64,000 nt of DNA, from NCBI RefSeq assembly GCF_014642915.1, contig NZ_BMJE01000004.1, forward strand, positions 62,001 to 126,000, read 5' to 3'. Made by a program: the position numbers and the translations under genes. Origin of the DNA: Flavobacterium suaedae. Lineage in GTDB: Bacteria > Bacteroidota > Bacteroidia > Flavobacteriales > Flavobacteriaceae. The notes under the pieces are model-generated. The model worked only from the letters and a program-made list of their open reading frames with translations, did not search any database and had not been told where the DNA came from. Shown piece by piece: positions 27,985 to 35,884 of the stretch; positions within the stretch are counted from its first letter, which is position 1, and each line of letters starts with the position of its first letter.

Positions 27985-28332
27985 ATGAAAAACTCACCAT
28001 TATATAAAGGAAGCCTTACCACAATAATTATGAAATTACTGGAGGAAAACGGCAGAATGTATGGTTATGAAATAACCCAGAAAGTAAAGAAAACAACTAA
28101 CGGAGAGCTAAATATTACCGAAGGTGCGCTATACCCCGCACTACACAAACTGGAGGCAGAAGGGCTGCTGGATGTGGAAGTTGCTAAGGTAGATAACCGT
28201 ATGCGCAAGTATTATAAACTTACCGAAAGCGGTAAAAAAGAAACGGTAAACCGACTGGAAGAGCTGGAAGAGTTTATACGTAATATGCAAACACTGGTAA
28301 ACCCAAAGACTAACCCTGATTTACAATTTTAA
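27985..28332 (+). CDS. PadR family transcriptional regulator
   Basis: A 115-residue winged-helix regulator. The family signature is clear: LYKGSLTTIIMKLLEENGRMYGYEI, then ITEGALYPALHKLEAEGLLDVEV and RKYYKLTESGKK. It lacks the C-terminal Vir domain, so it belongs to the short PadR-s2 class that dimerises through a final helix. It is the first gene of a five-gene run with two membrane proteins and an ABC exporter. This order, and the palindrome over its promoter, suggest it represses the exporter until a ligand binds. Confidence 0.92.
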   Translation: MKNSPLYKGSLTTIIMKLLEENGRMYGYEITQKVKKTTNGELNITEGALYPALHKLEAEGLLDVEVAKVDNRMRKYYKLTESGKKETVNRLEELEEFIRNMQTLVNPKTNPDLQF

Positions 28333-28334
28333 TT

Positions 28335-28976
28335 ATGAAACTGACTGCAGCACAAATAGGTTTTATAGATAATTACCTGAAAAATTCGGGGATTAACTAT
28401 ATTGATATTCGCTATGAAATGGTAGACCATATTGCCACAGATTTGGAAACTAAATTTGCTGATTGCGAAAAAAGTGTTTTACAGGACGAAGATTTCCAAA
28501 ACTATTTTAAAGTGTATATGGCTAAAAACAAAGCACAGTTTTTAACATCTAACAAGCAGTTTGCAAAAACAGCCCGTATGCGTGCTTTTAAATTAATACT
28601 TAAAAATATAGTACGACCAACAAGTTTACTGCTTACGCCACTTTTGTTTATTATTTTGTATAAAGCTATAGCTATGGCAGGACTGGAAACAGTAAAAGAT
28701 ATACTTCACATAACTTATACTGTTTTATTGATTGCAGTAGTACTTTTTGATAAGATTAATTACAAAACAAAAACGGAAAAGTTCTCGGTTGTCGATAAAA
28801 TGATATCGGGTTGCTTGATAGGTATTTATGTTGTTTTTGTATTTATAAGACCCGATAAAATAATAAGTGACTCGCTTTGGTTATCAGTATACTATACTCT
28901 GTTTATAGCTTTTATAACTACAGGTGCAATTACGTTATTATTACTATCAGCAAAATACAAAAAGCAATATGAATAA
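28335..28976 (+). CDS. membrane protein with N-terminal HAAS-like helical domain (paralog A)
   Basis: A 213-residue protein. The first 70 residues form a soluble helical domain beginning LTAAQIGFIDNYLKNSGINYIDIRYEMVDH; four transmembrane helices follow (about 96-114, 124-140, 155-172 and 184-204). The N-terminus is similar to that of the next gene (TAAQ, then a Y-D-L/I-x-x-E-x-x-DH pattern), so the two are paralogs. The domain resembles the HAAS signalling domain often found beside PadR genes, but I cannot confirm this. It starts 2 nt after padR. Function is unknown. Confidence 0.68.
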   Translation: MKLTAAQIGFIDNYLKNSGINYIDIRYEMVDHIATDLETKFADCEKSVLQDEDFQNYFKVYMAKNKAQFLTSNKQFAKTARMRAFKLILKNIVRPTSLLLTPLLFIILYKAIAMAGLETVKDILHITYTVLLIAVVLFDKINYKTKTEKFSVVDKMISGCLIGIYVVFVFIRPDKIISDSLWLSVYYTLFIAFITTGAITLLLLSAKYKKQYE

Positions 28977-29679
28977 AAATAAAGCGCCTAAAAAAATAAC
29001 AGCAGCACAAATGGAAAGGCTGTTCCGGTTTACCCGCGAGCATTTTGTAGAGCATTATGACTTGCAGGCAGAACTTGCCGACCACCTTGCTAATGCTATA
29101 GAGGAGCGTTGGGTGCAAAACTCTGGACTGGACTTTGAGGAAGCACTACAGGCTGAATTTAAAAAGTTTGGTGTTTTTGGTTTCTCGGATATTGTAGAGA
29201 AAAGACAAAATGCGCTCACAAAAAAATACTACAAATTGCTTTGGGGTTATTTTAAAAACTTTTTACACCTGCCACAGTTTTTAGGTACTTTTACTGCTGT
29301 AGCAGCAGTATATGTTTTGCTGCAATTATCGCCATATATTTATATCCTGTTTCTTTTCAGTATTATGGTTGTTAGCATAATAAAACTGTTTAAGCTAAAA
29401 AAGGGATACAACAAAAAAGTAAAACAATCAGGGCATCGGTGGTTGTTAGAAGATATTATTTTTAGCTGTGGAGGCTTTGGCTCCATGTTATACCTGCCCA
29501 TTCAGCTAAGCCTTCATATATACGAAGAAAGAGAAATGTCTGCCTTACTTACTCCGGTGCTAGCAATACTTATAGTTGCTATTATTTTATTTGAATATGT
29601 CGCATTATATATTTTGCCAAACAAAGCACAAAAGCACCTTTTAGAAACATATCCTGAATATAGTATTATTGAAGAATAA
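28969..29679 (+). CDS. membrane protein with N-terminal HAAS-like helical domain (paralog B)
   Basis: A 236-residue protein taken from the ATG at 28969, which overlaps the end of the previous gene by 8 nt. The N-terminus reads ITAAQMERLFRFTREHFVEHYDLQAELADHLANAIEERW, a longer version of paralog A's domain. Helices follow at about 100-118, 120-138, 165-182 and 193-218. An N-terminal helical domain of this kind next to a PadR gene suggests the pair senses or transmits a signal across the membrane. Function is not established. Confidence 0.68.
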   Translation: MNKNKAPKKITAAQMERLFRFTREHFVEHYDLQAELADHLANAIEERWVQNSGLDFEEALQAEFKKFGVFGFSDIVEKRQNALTKKYYKLLWGYFKNFLHLPQFLGTFTAVAAVYVLLQLSPYIYILFLFSIMVVSIIKLFKLKKGYNKKVKQSGHRWLLEDIIFSCGGFGSMLYLPIQLSLHIYEEREMSALLTPVLAILIVAIILFEYVALYILPNKAQKHLLETYPEYSIIEE

Positions 29680-29688
29680 TACACGTAG

Positions 29689-29717
29689 TGTAACATTTTA
29701 AAAATTTTGCTACTAAC
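29689..29717 (+). promoter_or_regulatory. possible ECF-sigma promoter before the DUF5687 exporter genes
   Basis: GTAACA at 29690-29695 and TACTAAC at 29711-29717 are 15 nt apart, a spacing and sequence pair like ECF-sigma -35/-10 elements rather than TTTG/TAnnTTTG. It would give the two ABC genes their own control inside the padR operon. This is inference from pattern only. Confidence 0.35.
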
Positions 29718-29740
29718 TATGTAAACCAACTTACAGTACA

Positions 29741-31210
29741 ATGTTTAAAAAATTCATATCCTTAGAGTGGAAAGCCTTTTTCAGGTCATCGGCACTTACA
29801 GGAAATTTAGTTATTACAATACTTAAAATAATAGGGGCACTATACTTTATGTTGCTTTTCGTCGGCATGAGTTTTATAGCCTATTTTGGTGCAGAAGATT
29901 CCGGATCAGAGCCTCTTGTAGCAGTTAATAAGTATGTACTATATTACCTTATTGCCGATTTAACTTTAAAATTACTCCTGCAAAAAATACCGGTAATAAA
30001 TGTTAAGCCGTTATTAACCCTAAATATAAAACGGAGTACAATAGTAAACTTTGCCATAGGTAAAACGCTGGTATCGTTTTTTAATACTATTCACCTGTTT
30101 TTCTTAGTACCCTTTACTATTATTTTAGTAGCTCAAGGTCACGGTGGCATTAGTTCATTACTATGGTTTTTAGGCATACTGTTTTTTATATACTGTAATA
30201 ACTTCATCAACTTGTTGTTAGACAGTAAAACAAACCTTTTAGTAGGGTTTGTTGTTATTGTAGGTGCTATTATTGGGTTACAGTATTACGGTGTTTTTGA
30301 TGTTACGGAGTATACAGGTACTTTCTTTTATAGCTTATACAGTACAAACTATATGGTAGCTATACCTGCTGTTTTATTAATTGTATTATGGGTAATAACC
30401 TTTAAGTACTTCCGCAACCATTTATATCTGGACACAGGGCTTTCTAAAAAACACGAAGAAGCACGTACCGAAAACTATAATTGGCTTAACCGCTACGGAG
30501 TATTAGGAACGTTCCTTAAAAACGATATACGAATGATAAAGCGTAATAAGCGTTCAAGGTCATCAGTAATAATGAGTTTTGTATTCGTTTTTTATGGTTT
30601 ACTTTTCTTTACCGGAGCTTTAGAAATGTATGATAATACCTTTATGCACATGTTTGCAGCCATATTTGTAACCGGAGGTTTTATGTTTACGTTTGGGCAG
30701 TTTGTGCCAAGCTGGGACAGTGCTTACTACCCGCTTATGATGAGCCAGAATATAAAATACAAAGAATATATTTCGGCAAAATGGTGGCTGGTAGTAATAG
30801 GTACAATAATAAGTACAATATTGGCAACCTTCTATTTATATTTTGGTGCAGATATTTATTTAATGATAATTGCAGCAGCAGTATTCAACATAGGCGTGAA
30901 CTCACATTTGGTTTTACTGGGTGGGGCATACGTTAAAACCCCTATTGATTTAGGTTCTGCCAAACAGGCATTTGGCGATAAAAAAGCATTTAATGTAAAA
31001 ACCATGCTGCTTTCTTTACCTAAAATGCTGTTACCTATGGCGCTGTACGCTATCGGCGAAGGCTTAATAGGAAAACACTGGGGAGTAATACTGGTAATAG
31101 CTACCGGAGTACTTGGTTTTGCCTTCCGCAACACAGTATTTAAAATGATAGAAAAAGTGTATAAAACAGAGAAATATTCTACACTACACTCATACAAACA
31201 AAAAAACTAA
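29741..31210 (+). CDS. ABC exporter permease, DUF5687 family
   Basis: A 489-residue protein with about 12 transmembrane helices. The N-terminus MFKKFISLEWKAFFRSSAL is typical of DUF5687, the permease family found beside single-domain ATPases in Bacteroidota. A central cytoplasmic loop around residues 240-275 is basic (IRMIKRNKRSRSSVIMS). The ATPase gene follows after 13 nt. Such two-component exporters often expel peptides or antibiotics, but the substrate is unknown. Confidence 0.82.
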   Translation: MFKKFISLEWKAFFRSSALTGNLVITILKIIGALYFMLLFVGMSFIAYFGAEDSGSEPLVAVNKYVLYYLIADLTLKLLLQKIPVINVKPLLTLNIKRSTIVNFAIGKTLVSFFNTIHLFFLVPFTIILVAQGHGGISSLLWFLGILFFIYCNNFINLLLDSKTNLLVGFVVIVGAIIGLQYYGVFDVTEYTGTFFYSLYSTNYMVAIPAVLLIVLWVITFKYFRNHLYLDTGLSKKHEEARTENYNWLNRYGVLGTFLKNDIRMIKRNKRSRSSVIMSFVFVFYGLLFFTGALEMYDNTFMHMFAAIFVTGGFMFTFGQFVPSWDSAYYPLMMSQNIKYKEYISAKWWLVVIGTIISTILATFYLYFGADIYLMIIAAAVFNIGVNSHLVLLGGAYVKTPIDLGSAKQAFGDKKAFNVKTMLLSLPKMLLPMALYAIGEGLIGKHWGVILVIATGVLGFAFRNTVFKMIEKVYKTEKYSTLHSYKQKN

Positions 31211-31223
31211 AGTTACGTATACC

Positions 31224-31919
31224 ATGATAAAAGTTCATAACCTTAAAAAAGCATACAACGGTACAGTTGTATTAAATATAGAATCACTTGAAATACCAAA
31301 AGGAGAAAGTTTCGGGCTTGTAGGTAATAACGGAGCCGGTAAAACAACTTTTTTCAGTTTACTGTTAGACCTTATTCAACCATCAGAAGGATACATAACA
31401 TCTAATAATATAAAAATAAACGAAAGCGAAGACTGGAAACCTTTTACCTCTGCTTTTATTGATGAAACCTTCCTTATAGGCTACCTTACTCCTGAAGAGT
31501 ATTTTTATTTTATAGGAGACCTTCGCGGGTTTAATAAAGCAGATGTTGATGCTTTATTGGCAAAACACGCAGACTTCTTTAATGATGAAATACTGGGTAA
31601 GAAAAAGTATTTAAGAGACCTTTCTAAAGGAAACCAAAAAAAGGTAGGTATTATAGCAGCACTAATAGGTAACCCTGAAGTAATAATACTTGATGAGCCT
31701 TTTGCGAACCTGGATCCTACTACACAGTTTAGGTTAAAGAAAATTATAAGGGAAATAGCAGATGACCCTAATGTAACCATACTGGTATCCAGCCACGATT
31801 TGGCACACACTATAGAAGTGAGTACCCGTATTGTAGCATTAGACAAAGGCTCTGTAGTAAAAGACATAAAAACATCAGAAGAAACGTTAAAAGAACTCGA
31901 GGAGTTTTTTGCAGTATAA
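31224..31919 (+). CDS. ABC transporter ATP-binding protein
   Basis: A 231-residue ATPase. It has Walker A GNNGAGKTT near 36-44, the signature LSKGNQKKVGI near 133-143, Walker B VIILDEPFANLDP near 152-164 and the switch His in SSHD near 192-195. It pairs with the DUF5687 permease directly upstream. A strong terminator lies 9 nt after its stop, ending the padR operon. Confidence 0.95.
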   Translation: MIKVHNLKKAYNGTVVLNIESLEIPKGESFGLVGNNGAGKTTFFSLLLDLIQPSEGYITSNNIKINESEDWKPFTSAFIDETFLIGYLTPEEYFYFIGDLRGFNKADVDALLAKHADFFNDEILGKKKYLRDLSKGNQKKVGIIAALIGNPEVIILDEPFANLDPTTQFRLKKIIREIADDPNVTILVSSHDLAHTIEVSTRIVALDKGSVVKDIKTSEETLKELEEFFAV

Positions 31920-31928
31920 TTTATATTT

Positions 31929-31955
31929 TACCCCGCTGTAGCGGGGTATTTTTTT
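31929..31955 (+). terminator. rho-independent terminator of the padR-ABC operon
   Basis: Perfect 8-bp arms TACCCCGC and GCGGGGTA around a TGTA loop, followed by a 7-T run. Confidence 0.92.
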
Positions 31956-32070
31956 GCATGTTTCCTTTTTAACTTAAAAGAATTTCCCTCTTATAAAAAA
32001 GAAATGTATTTTTACCACTCTTTATACTAAAATTTGATTTTAAGAGTTTAAAGGAGTAAAATCTATACAT

Positions 32071-34746
32071 TTGAAAACCAGTACCTATAAATACTTTTTC
32101 TTTTTGGGATTGTTCGGGTTTTTAGCTGCCTGTTCCACCAAAAAAAACAATTTTGTTAACCGTAACTATCATGCGGTTACAACAGAGTATAATGTTTTAT
32201 ACAACGGTAATATTGCTCTCGATAAAGGAGTTAATGAGTTGAAAACTACTTATACGGATAATTTTTGGGAAGTACTTCCTGTAGAGCGTATGCAGCCTAC
32301 AGAGGAAGAAATGGAACCTACCGAAAAGAAAAATCCAAGCTTTGAAAGAGCCGAAACTAAAGCAACAAAAGCAATACAAAAACACTCTATGTATATAGGG
32401 GGTAGCGAAAAAAACCCTCAAATAGATGAGGCGCACTTACTGCTTGGGCAAGCGCGTTATTACGATAACCGTTTTGTACCTGCACTGGAGGCTTTCAACT
32501 ATATTTTATACAAATACCCAACAAGTGATAAAATAGGTCAGGCTAAAGTATGGCGTGCAAAAACAAATATTCGTTTAGAAAATGAGGCTATAGCACTTAA
32601 AAACCTTAAAGATTTACTGGAAGGAACTACAGAACTTGATGACCAGGTATATGCAGATGCACATGCTATTATGGCAGAAGCCTACCTTAAAATTGACTAT
32701 CCTGATAGTGCTATTACTGTTTTAAAAACAGCAGCAAAATATACCGAACTTAAAGAAGAAAAAGCAAGATACCGTTTTATAATAGGTCAGCTTTACGAGA
32801 AGCAAAATGAGCCGGACAGTGCTTACGCATACTTCCAAAAGGTGATTGAAATGAAGCGTAAATCACCAAGACGCTATGTAATACAGTCGCACGCTATGCA
32901 GGCAGGTCAGTTTGATTATAAAAGTGGCGATACGCTTGCTTTTATGGAGAAGTACAGAGACTTGTTGGAAGACAGAGAAAACAGACCTTTCCTTGATGTA
33001 CTTAACTATCAGGTAGGACTTTTTTATGATAAGCAGGACATTGATGATAAAGCAATAGCGTACTATAATAAATCGTTACGACAAGAATCAAAAGACAATT
33101 ACCTGAGAGCGTCGGGCTACAGAAATATAGGAGAAATTTATTTTGAAGATGCTGTATATGCAAAAGCAGGTATGTATTATGACAGTACCATGACGTATCT
33201 TGATAAAAGATCTCGTGAGTATAAAAAGTTTAAAAAGAAAAGAGATAACCTTGCTGATGTAATTAAGTATGAAGCTATAGCTAAAACTAACGATAGTATT
33301 TTATATGTAACATCACTACCTCAGGATGGTAAGATTACATATTACGAAGATTATATTGTTAAGCTGAAAGAAAGAGATGAAGCCGAAAGGGAAAGACTGG
33401 AAATAGAAGCCAGAAAGCAAAAAAACATGTCGGGTTCATCGTCACCTCAAGGAGCGTTAAATAATATTAATCAGTCAGGAACATTTAATCAAGGAAATAG
33501 AAGTGCAACAGGTGGCATAGATGCATTTAAGAAAAATGCAGGAATATCATCACCGTCACGTGGTAATGACAGAGCTTCTGCGGTAAGTAATCCTGCAAGC
33601 GGAGGTAAGTTTTACTTCTATACCACATCTACAGTTTCCTATGGTAAGCTGGAGTTTAAAAAACGATGGGGAGACCGTCCTTTAGCGGATAACTGGCGTT
33701 GGGCTTCGGAAGTTAGAAATGCATCTGTTTTAGGAGATGATGATATGCCTGCAGATAGTTTAGGTGTAGCTATGGCTGAAAATATGGAAGAGGATGAGCG
33801 TTATAAACCTGAGTTTTATATAGATCAATTACCCACTTCTCAAACGGTGTTAGACAGCCTTGCAAAAGAACGAAACTTCGCCTATTACCAGTTAGGTATT
33901 ATATATAAGGAGAAGTTTAAAGAATATCAACGAGCGGTTGATAAGCTGGAAGCATTATTACAAAATGAACCTGAAGAGCGTTTAATATTACCTTCTAAAT
34001 ATAATCTGTATAAAATATATCAAATTATAGACCCTGCTAAAGCTGAAATATACAAACAGCAAATACTGGATGAATATCCTGATAGCCGATATGCGGAGAT
34101 TATAAGAAACCCATCTCTTGCAACAGATAACAGTAAAAGCCCTGAAGCGATATATGCTTCCTTATTTAAAAAATATGAGCAAGGCGATTTACGCGAGGCA
34201 AGTATATTGGCAGATGAATATATAGACCGTTATACCGGAGAAGAAATAGTATCTAAATTCGAGCTTTTAAAAGCCAGAATTATTGGTAGGCTACAAGGTG
34301 TTAGCGGTTATAAAAGAGCACTAAACTTTGTGGCACTTACTTACCCTAACAGCGAAGAGGGTAAAGAGGCAGAAACATTACTTAAAACAAATGTTCCGTA
34401 TTTAGAAAAGCAAGAGTTTGGTCAGCCTGCGGATTCATGGAAAATAGTTTTTGAGTTTGATGACCCAAATGACGAGAGAATAAAACCGTTAAAAGAAAAA
34501 ATACAGCAGTATATTAAAGATGCCCTGAATAATAAAATAACCCTTACTCAGGATGTATATACAAACACTAAGGCCTTTTTGGTAGTACACGGTTTCCACA
34601 GCGACCTTGCTGCCGAAGACGCTGTATCGGTACTTAAAGACTATAAAACCTATAAGATAAAAGAAACCCCATATATTATATCTAATCAAGATTATAAGGT
34701 AGTTCAGATTAAAAAGAATTTTACTGAATTTAAAGCTATCGAATAA
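32071..34746 (+). CDS. sprE: SprE/PorW-type T9SS and gliding motility TPR lipoprotein
   Basis: An 891-residue lipoprotein. The signal peptide ends in the lipobox LAAC with Cys21, and TPR-like helical repeats follow (for example ALEAFNYILYKYPTSDKIGQA). I recognise SprE/PorW, which is required for type IX secretion and links the outer-membrane translocon to the inner-membrane motor. The N-terminal NFVNRNYHAVTTEYNVLYNG is typical. The start is TTG at 32071: it is the only in-frame start that yields the signal peptide, and AAGGAG lies 14 nt upstream. A TACATTTG overlaps this start and is discounted. Bactofilin and ATP synthase genes follow. Confidence 0.88.
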   Translation: MKTSTYKYFFFLGLFGFLAACSTKKNNFVNRNYHAVTTEYNVLYNGNIALDKGVNELKTTYTDNFWEVLPVERMQPTEEEMEPTEKKNPSFERAETKATKAIQKHSMYIGGSEKNPQIDEAHLLLGQARYYDNRFVPALEAFNYILYKYPTSDKIGQAKVWRAKTNIRLENEAIALKNLKDLLEGTTELDDQVYADAHAIMAEAYLKIDYPDSAITVLKTAAKYTELKEEKARYRFIIGQLYEKQNEPDSAYAYFQKVIEMKRKSPRRYVIQSHAMQAGQFDYKSGDTLAFMEKYRDLLEDRENRPFLDVLNYQVGLFYDKQDIDDKAIAYYNKSLRQESKDNYLRASGYRNIGEIYFEDAVYAKAGMYYDSTMTYLDKRSREYKKFKKKRDNLADVIKYEAIAKTNDSILYVTSLPQDGKITYYEDYIVKLKERDEAERERLEIEARKQKNMSGSSSPQGALNNINQSGTFNQGNRSATGGIDAFKKNAGISSPSRGNDRASAVSNPASGGKFYFYTTSTVSYGKLEFKKRWGDRPLADNWRWASEVRNASVLGDDDMPADSLGVAMAENMEEDERYKPEFYIDQLPTSQTVLDSLAKERNFAYYQLGIIYKEKFKEYQRAVDKLEALLQNEPEERLILPSKYNLYKIYQIIDPAKAEIYKQQILDEYPDSRYAEIIRNPSLATDNSKSPEAIYASLFKKYEQGDLREASILADEYIDRYTGEEIVSKFELLKARIIGRLQGVSGYKRALNFVALTYPNSEEGKEAETLLKTNVPYLEKQEFGQPADSWKIVFEFDDPNDERIKPLKEKIQQYIKDALNNKITLTQDVYTNTKAFLVVHGFHSDLAAEDAVSVLKDYKTYKIKETPYIISNQDYKVVQIKKNFTEFKAIE

Positions 34747-34763
34747 ACATAAATACCAATACT

Positions 34764-35171
34764 ATGTTTGAAAAAAAGACACCTAAAACAAAAACAAATT
34801 CTGATCCCGGTAAAACAAACCGTATTGTAGAAGGAACCGTTATTACGGGTGATATTACTTCTAAAGCGGACTTTCGCCTTGATGGTAAACTGGAAGGAAA
34901 CCTGCAATGCGAGGGTAAACTGGTTATAGGTACTACAGGTACAGTTAGTGGAGATGTTAAATGTAAAAATGCAGATATAGAAGGTAAGTTTAAAGGAAAA
35001 ATGTTGGTGGAAGAGTTGTTAACTCTAAAAAGCACCGCCAATGTTACAGGCGAAGTTGTGACAGGTACATTATCTGTAGAGCAAGGCGCTGAGTTTACCG
35101 CTACATGTGCTATGAAAAACGCTGTAAAGCAAATTTCTAATTCCAAAATAAATGAGCAGCAAGCGGGATAA
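34764..35171 (+). CDS. bactofilin-like polymer-forming cytoskeletal protein
   Basis: A 135-residue protein whose core is a right-handed beta-helix of bactofilin type, with repeated short strands such as IVEGTVITGDITSKADFRLDGKLEGNL and KLVIGTTGTVSGDVKCKNADIEGKF. Bactofilins self-assemble into filaments without nucleotides and organise envelope machinery. The N-terminal 20 residues are basic and disordered. It starts 17 nt after sprE and its last 20 nt overlap the start of the ATP synthase-associated gene, so it is translated as part of the same transcript. Confidence 0.88.
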   Translation: MFEKKTPKTKTNSDPGKTNRIVEGTVITGDITSKADFRLDGKLEGNLQCEGKLVIGTTGTVSGDVKCKNADIEGKFKGKMLVEELLTLKSTANVTGEVVTGTLSVEQGAEFTATCAMKNAVKQISNSKINEQQAG

Positions 35172-35373
35172 TAATAACCGCAATAAGTGGATAGCGCTCA
35201 TAAACATTCCGTTACAAATGGGGATAATTATATTTTTATTTTCATGGTTTGGCGGATGGCTGGATGACGAATATTCCAACATAAAAAACACTAATCGTAT
35301 AATTTTTACACTTCTGGGGGTTTTCATCGCTTTATATAATGTAATAAGGCAGGTAAACCAACTCAACAAATAA
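35152..35373 (+). CDS. atpZ: AtpZ/AtpI family ATP synthase assembly protein
   Basis: A 73-residue protein with two transmembrane helices (about 15-35 and 46-64) separated by GGWLDDEYSN, the pattern of the AtpZ/AtpI family that lies at the head of ATP synthase operons. Its start falls 20 nt inside the bactofilin gene. It is thought to help assemble the c-ring or to carry ions. The symbol is by position and family, not by experiment. Confidence 0.75.
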   Translation: MSSKRDNNNRNKWIALINIPLQMGIIIFLFSWFGGWLDDEYSNIKNTNRIIFTLLGVFIALYNVIRQVNQLNK

Positions 35374-35375
35374 CC

Positions 35376-35765
35376 ATGAAAAAAAATCTTGGTATTTTTA
35401 TAACCACCACATTTATAGCCGCAGTACTTTTAGTTTTAAATATAGTATTGTACCAAATGCCCGATCTTAAGGGCGAGACAGATTCTTTTATATATCCGTT
35501 ACCGGTAGTATATCTTTTCTTTTACATTTTTACAGTAGTAATATTAGCAGTACTTATAGTAATAAGTAAGAAAAAAAAAGAGCAGCTAGGGTACGTTTTT
35601 CTTTTTTTAACCGCAGCCAAAATGGGTTTTAGCTATTTGTTTGCAAGACCAATCCTAACGAAAACGATAGAAAACCCTACAGAGAAAATGAACTTTTTTG
35701 TAGTGTTTATTTTATTTTTAGTAATAGAGGCCTATTATACAGCACGTTTATTAAATAATAAATAA
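35376..35765 (+). CDS. DUF6168-like membrane protein of the ATP synthase locus
   Basis: A 129-residue protein with four predicted transmembrane helices (about 4-22, 41-60, 68-85 and 104-122) and basic loops. I recognise it tentatively as DUF6168, a flavobacterial family at this position in ATP synthase operons. It may take the place of AtpI beside AtpZ. It starts 2 nt after atpZ, and the main ATP synthase promoter begins 49 nt after its stop. Confidence 0.65.
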   Translation: MKKNLGIFITTTFIAAVLLVLNIVLYQMPDLKGETDSFIYPLPVVYLFFYIFTVVILAVLIVISKKKKEQLGYVFLFLTAAKMGFSYLFARPILTKTIENPTEKMNFFVVFILFLVIEAYYTARLLNNK

Positions 35766-35814
35766 CAAACTTAAACAGAGGCTGAAATTTTGCTAAAAAT
35801 TTTCTACCAATCAT

Positions 35815-35844
35815 CTTGGTATATTAATTAAAAATGTACCTTTG
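35815..35844 (+). promoter_or_regulatory. atpB operon promoter (CTTG-N18-TACCTTTG)
   Basis: CTTG at 35815-35818 and TACCTTTG at 35837-35844 are 18 nt apart, close to the TTTG-N19-TAnnTTTG Bacteroidota consensus. A leader of about 35 nt leads to atpB at 35885, so the core subunits can be expressed apart from sprE and bactofilin. Confidence 0.75.
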
Positions 35845-35884
35845 CACAAAATTTTAGGACTGTAAAATTAAGACATTTAATAAG

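Noticed and set aside
32066..32073. TACATTTG resembling a -7 promoter box
   Set aside because: It overlaps the TTG start codon of sprE, so transcription from it would begin after the signal peptide. The lipobox and AAGGAG upstream argue that TTG 32071 is the real start.
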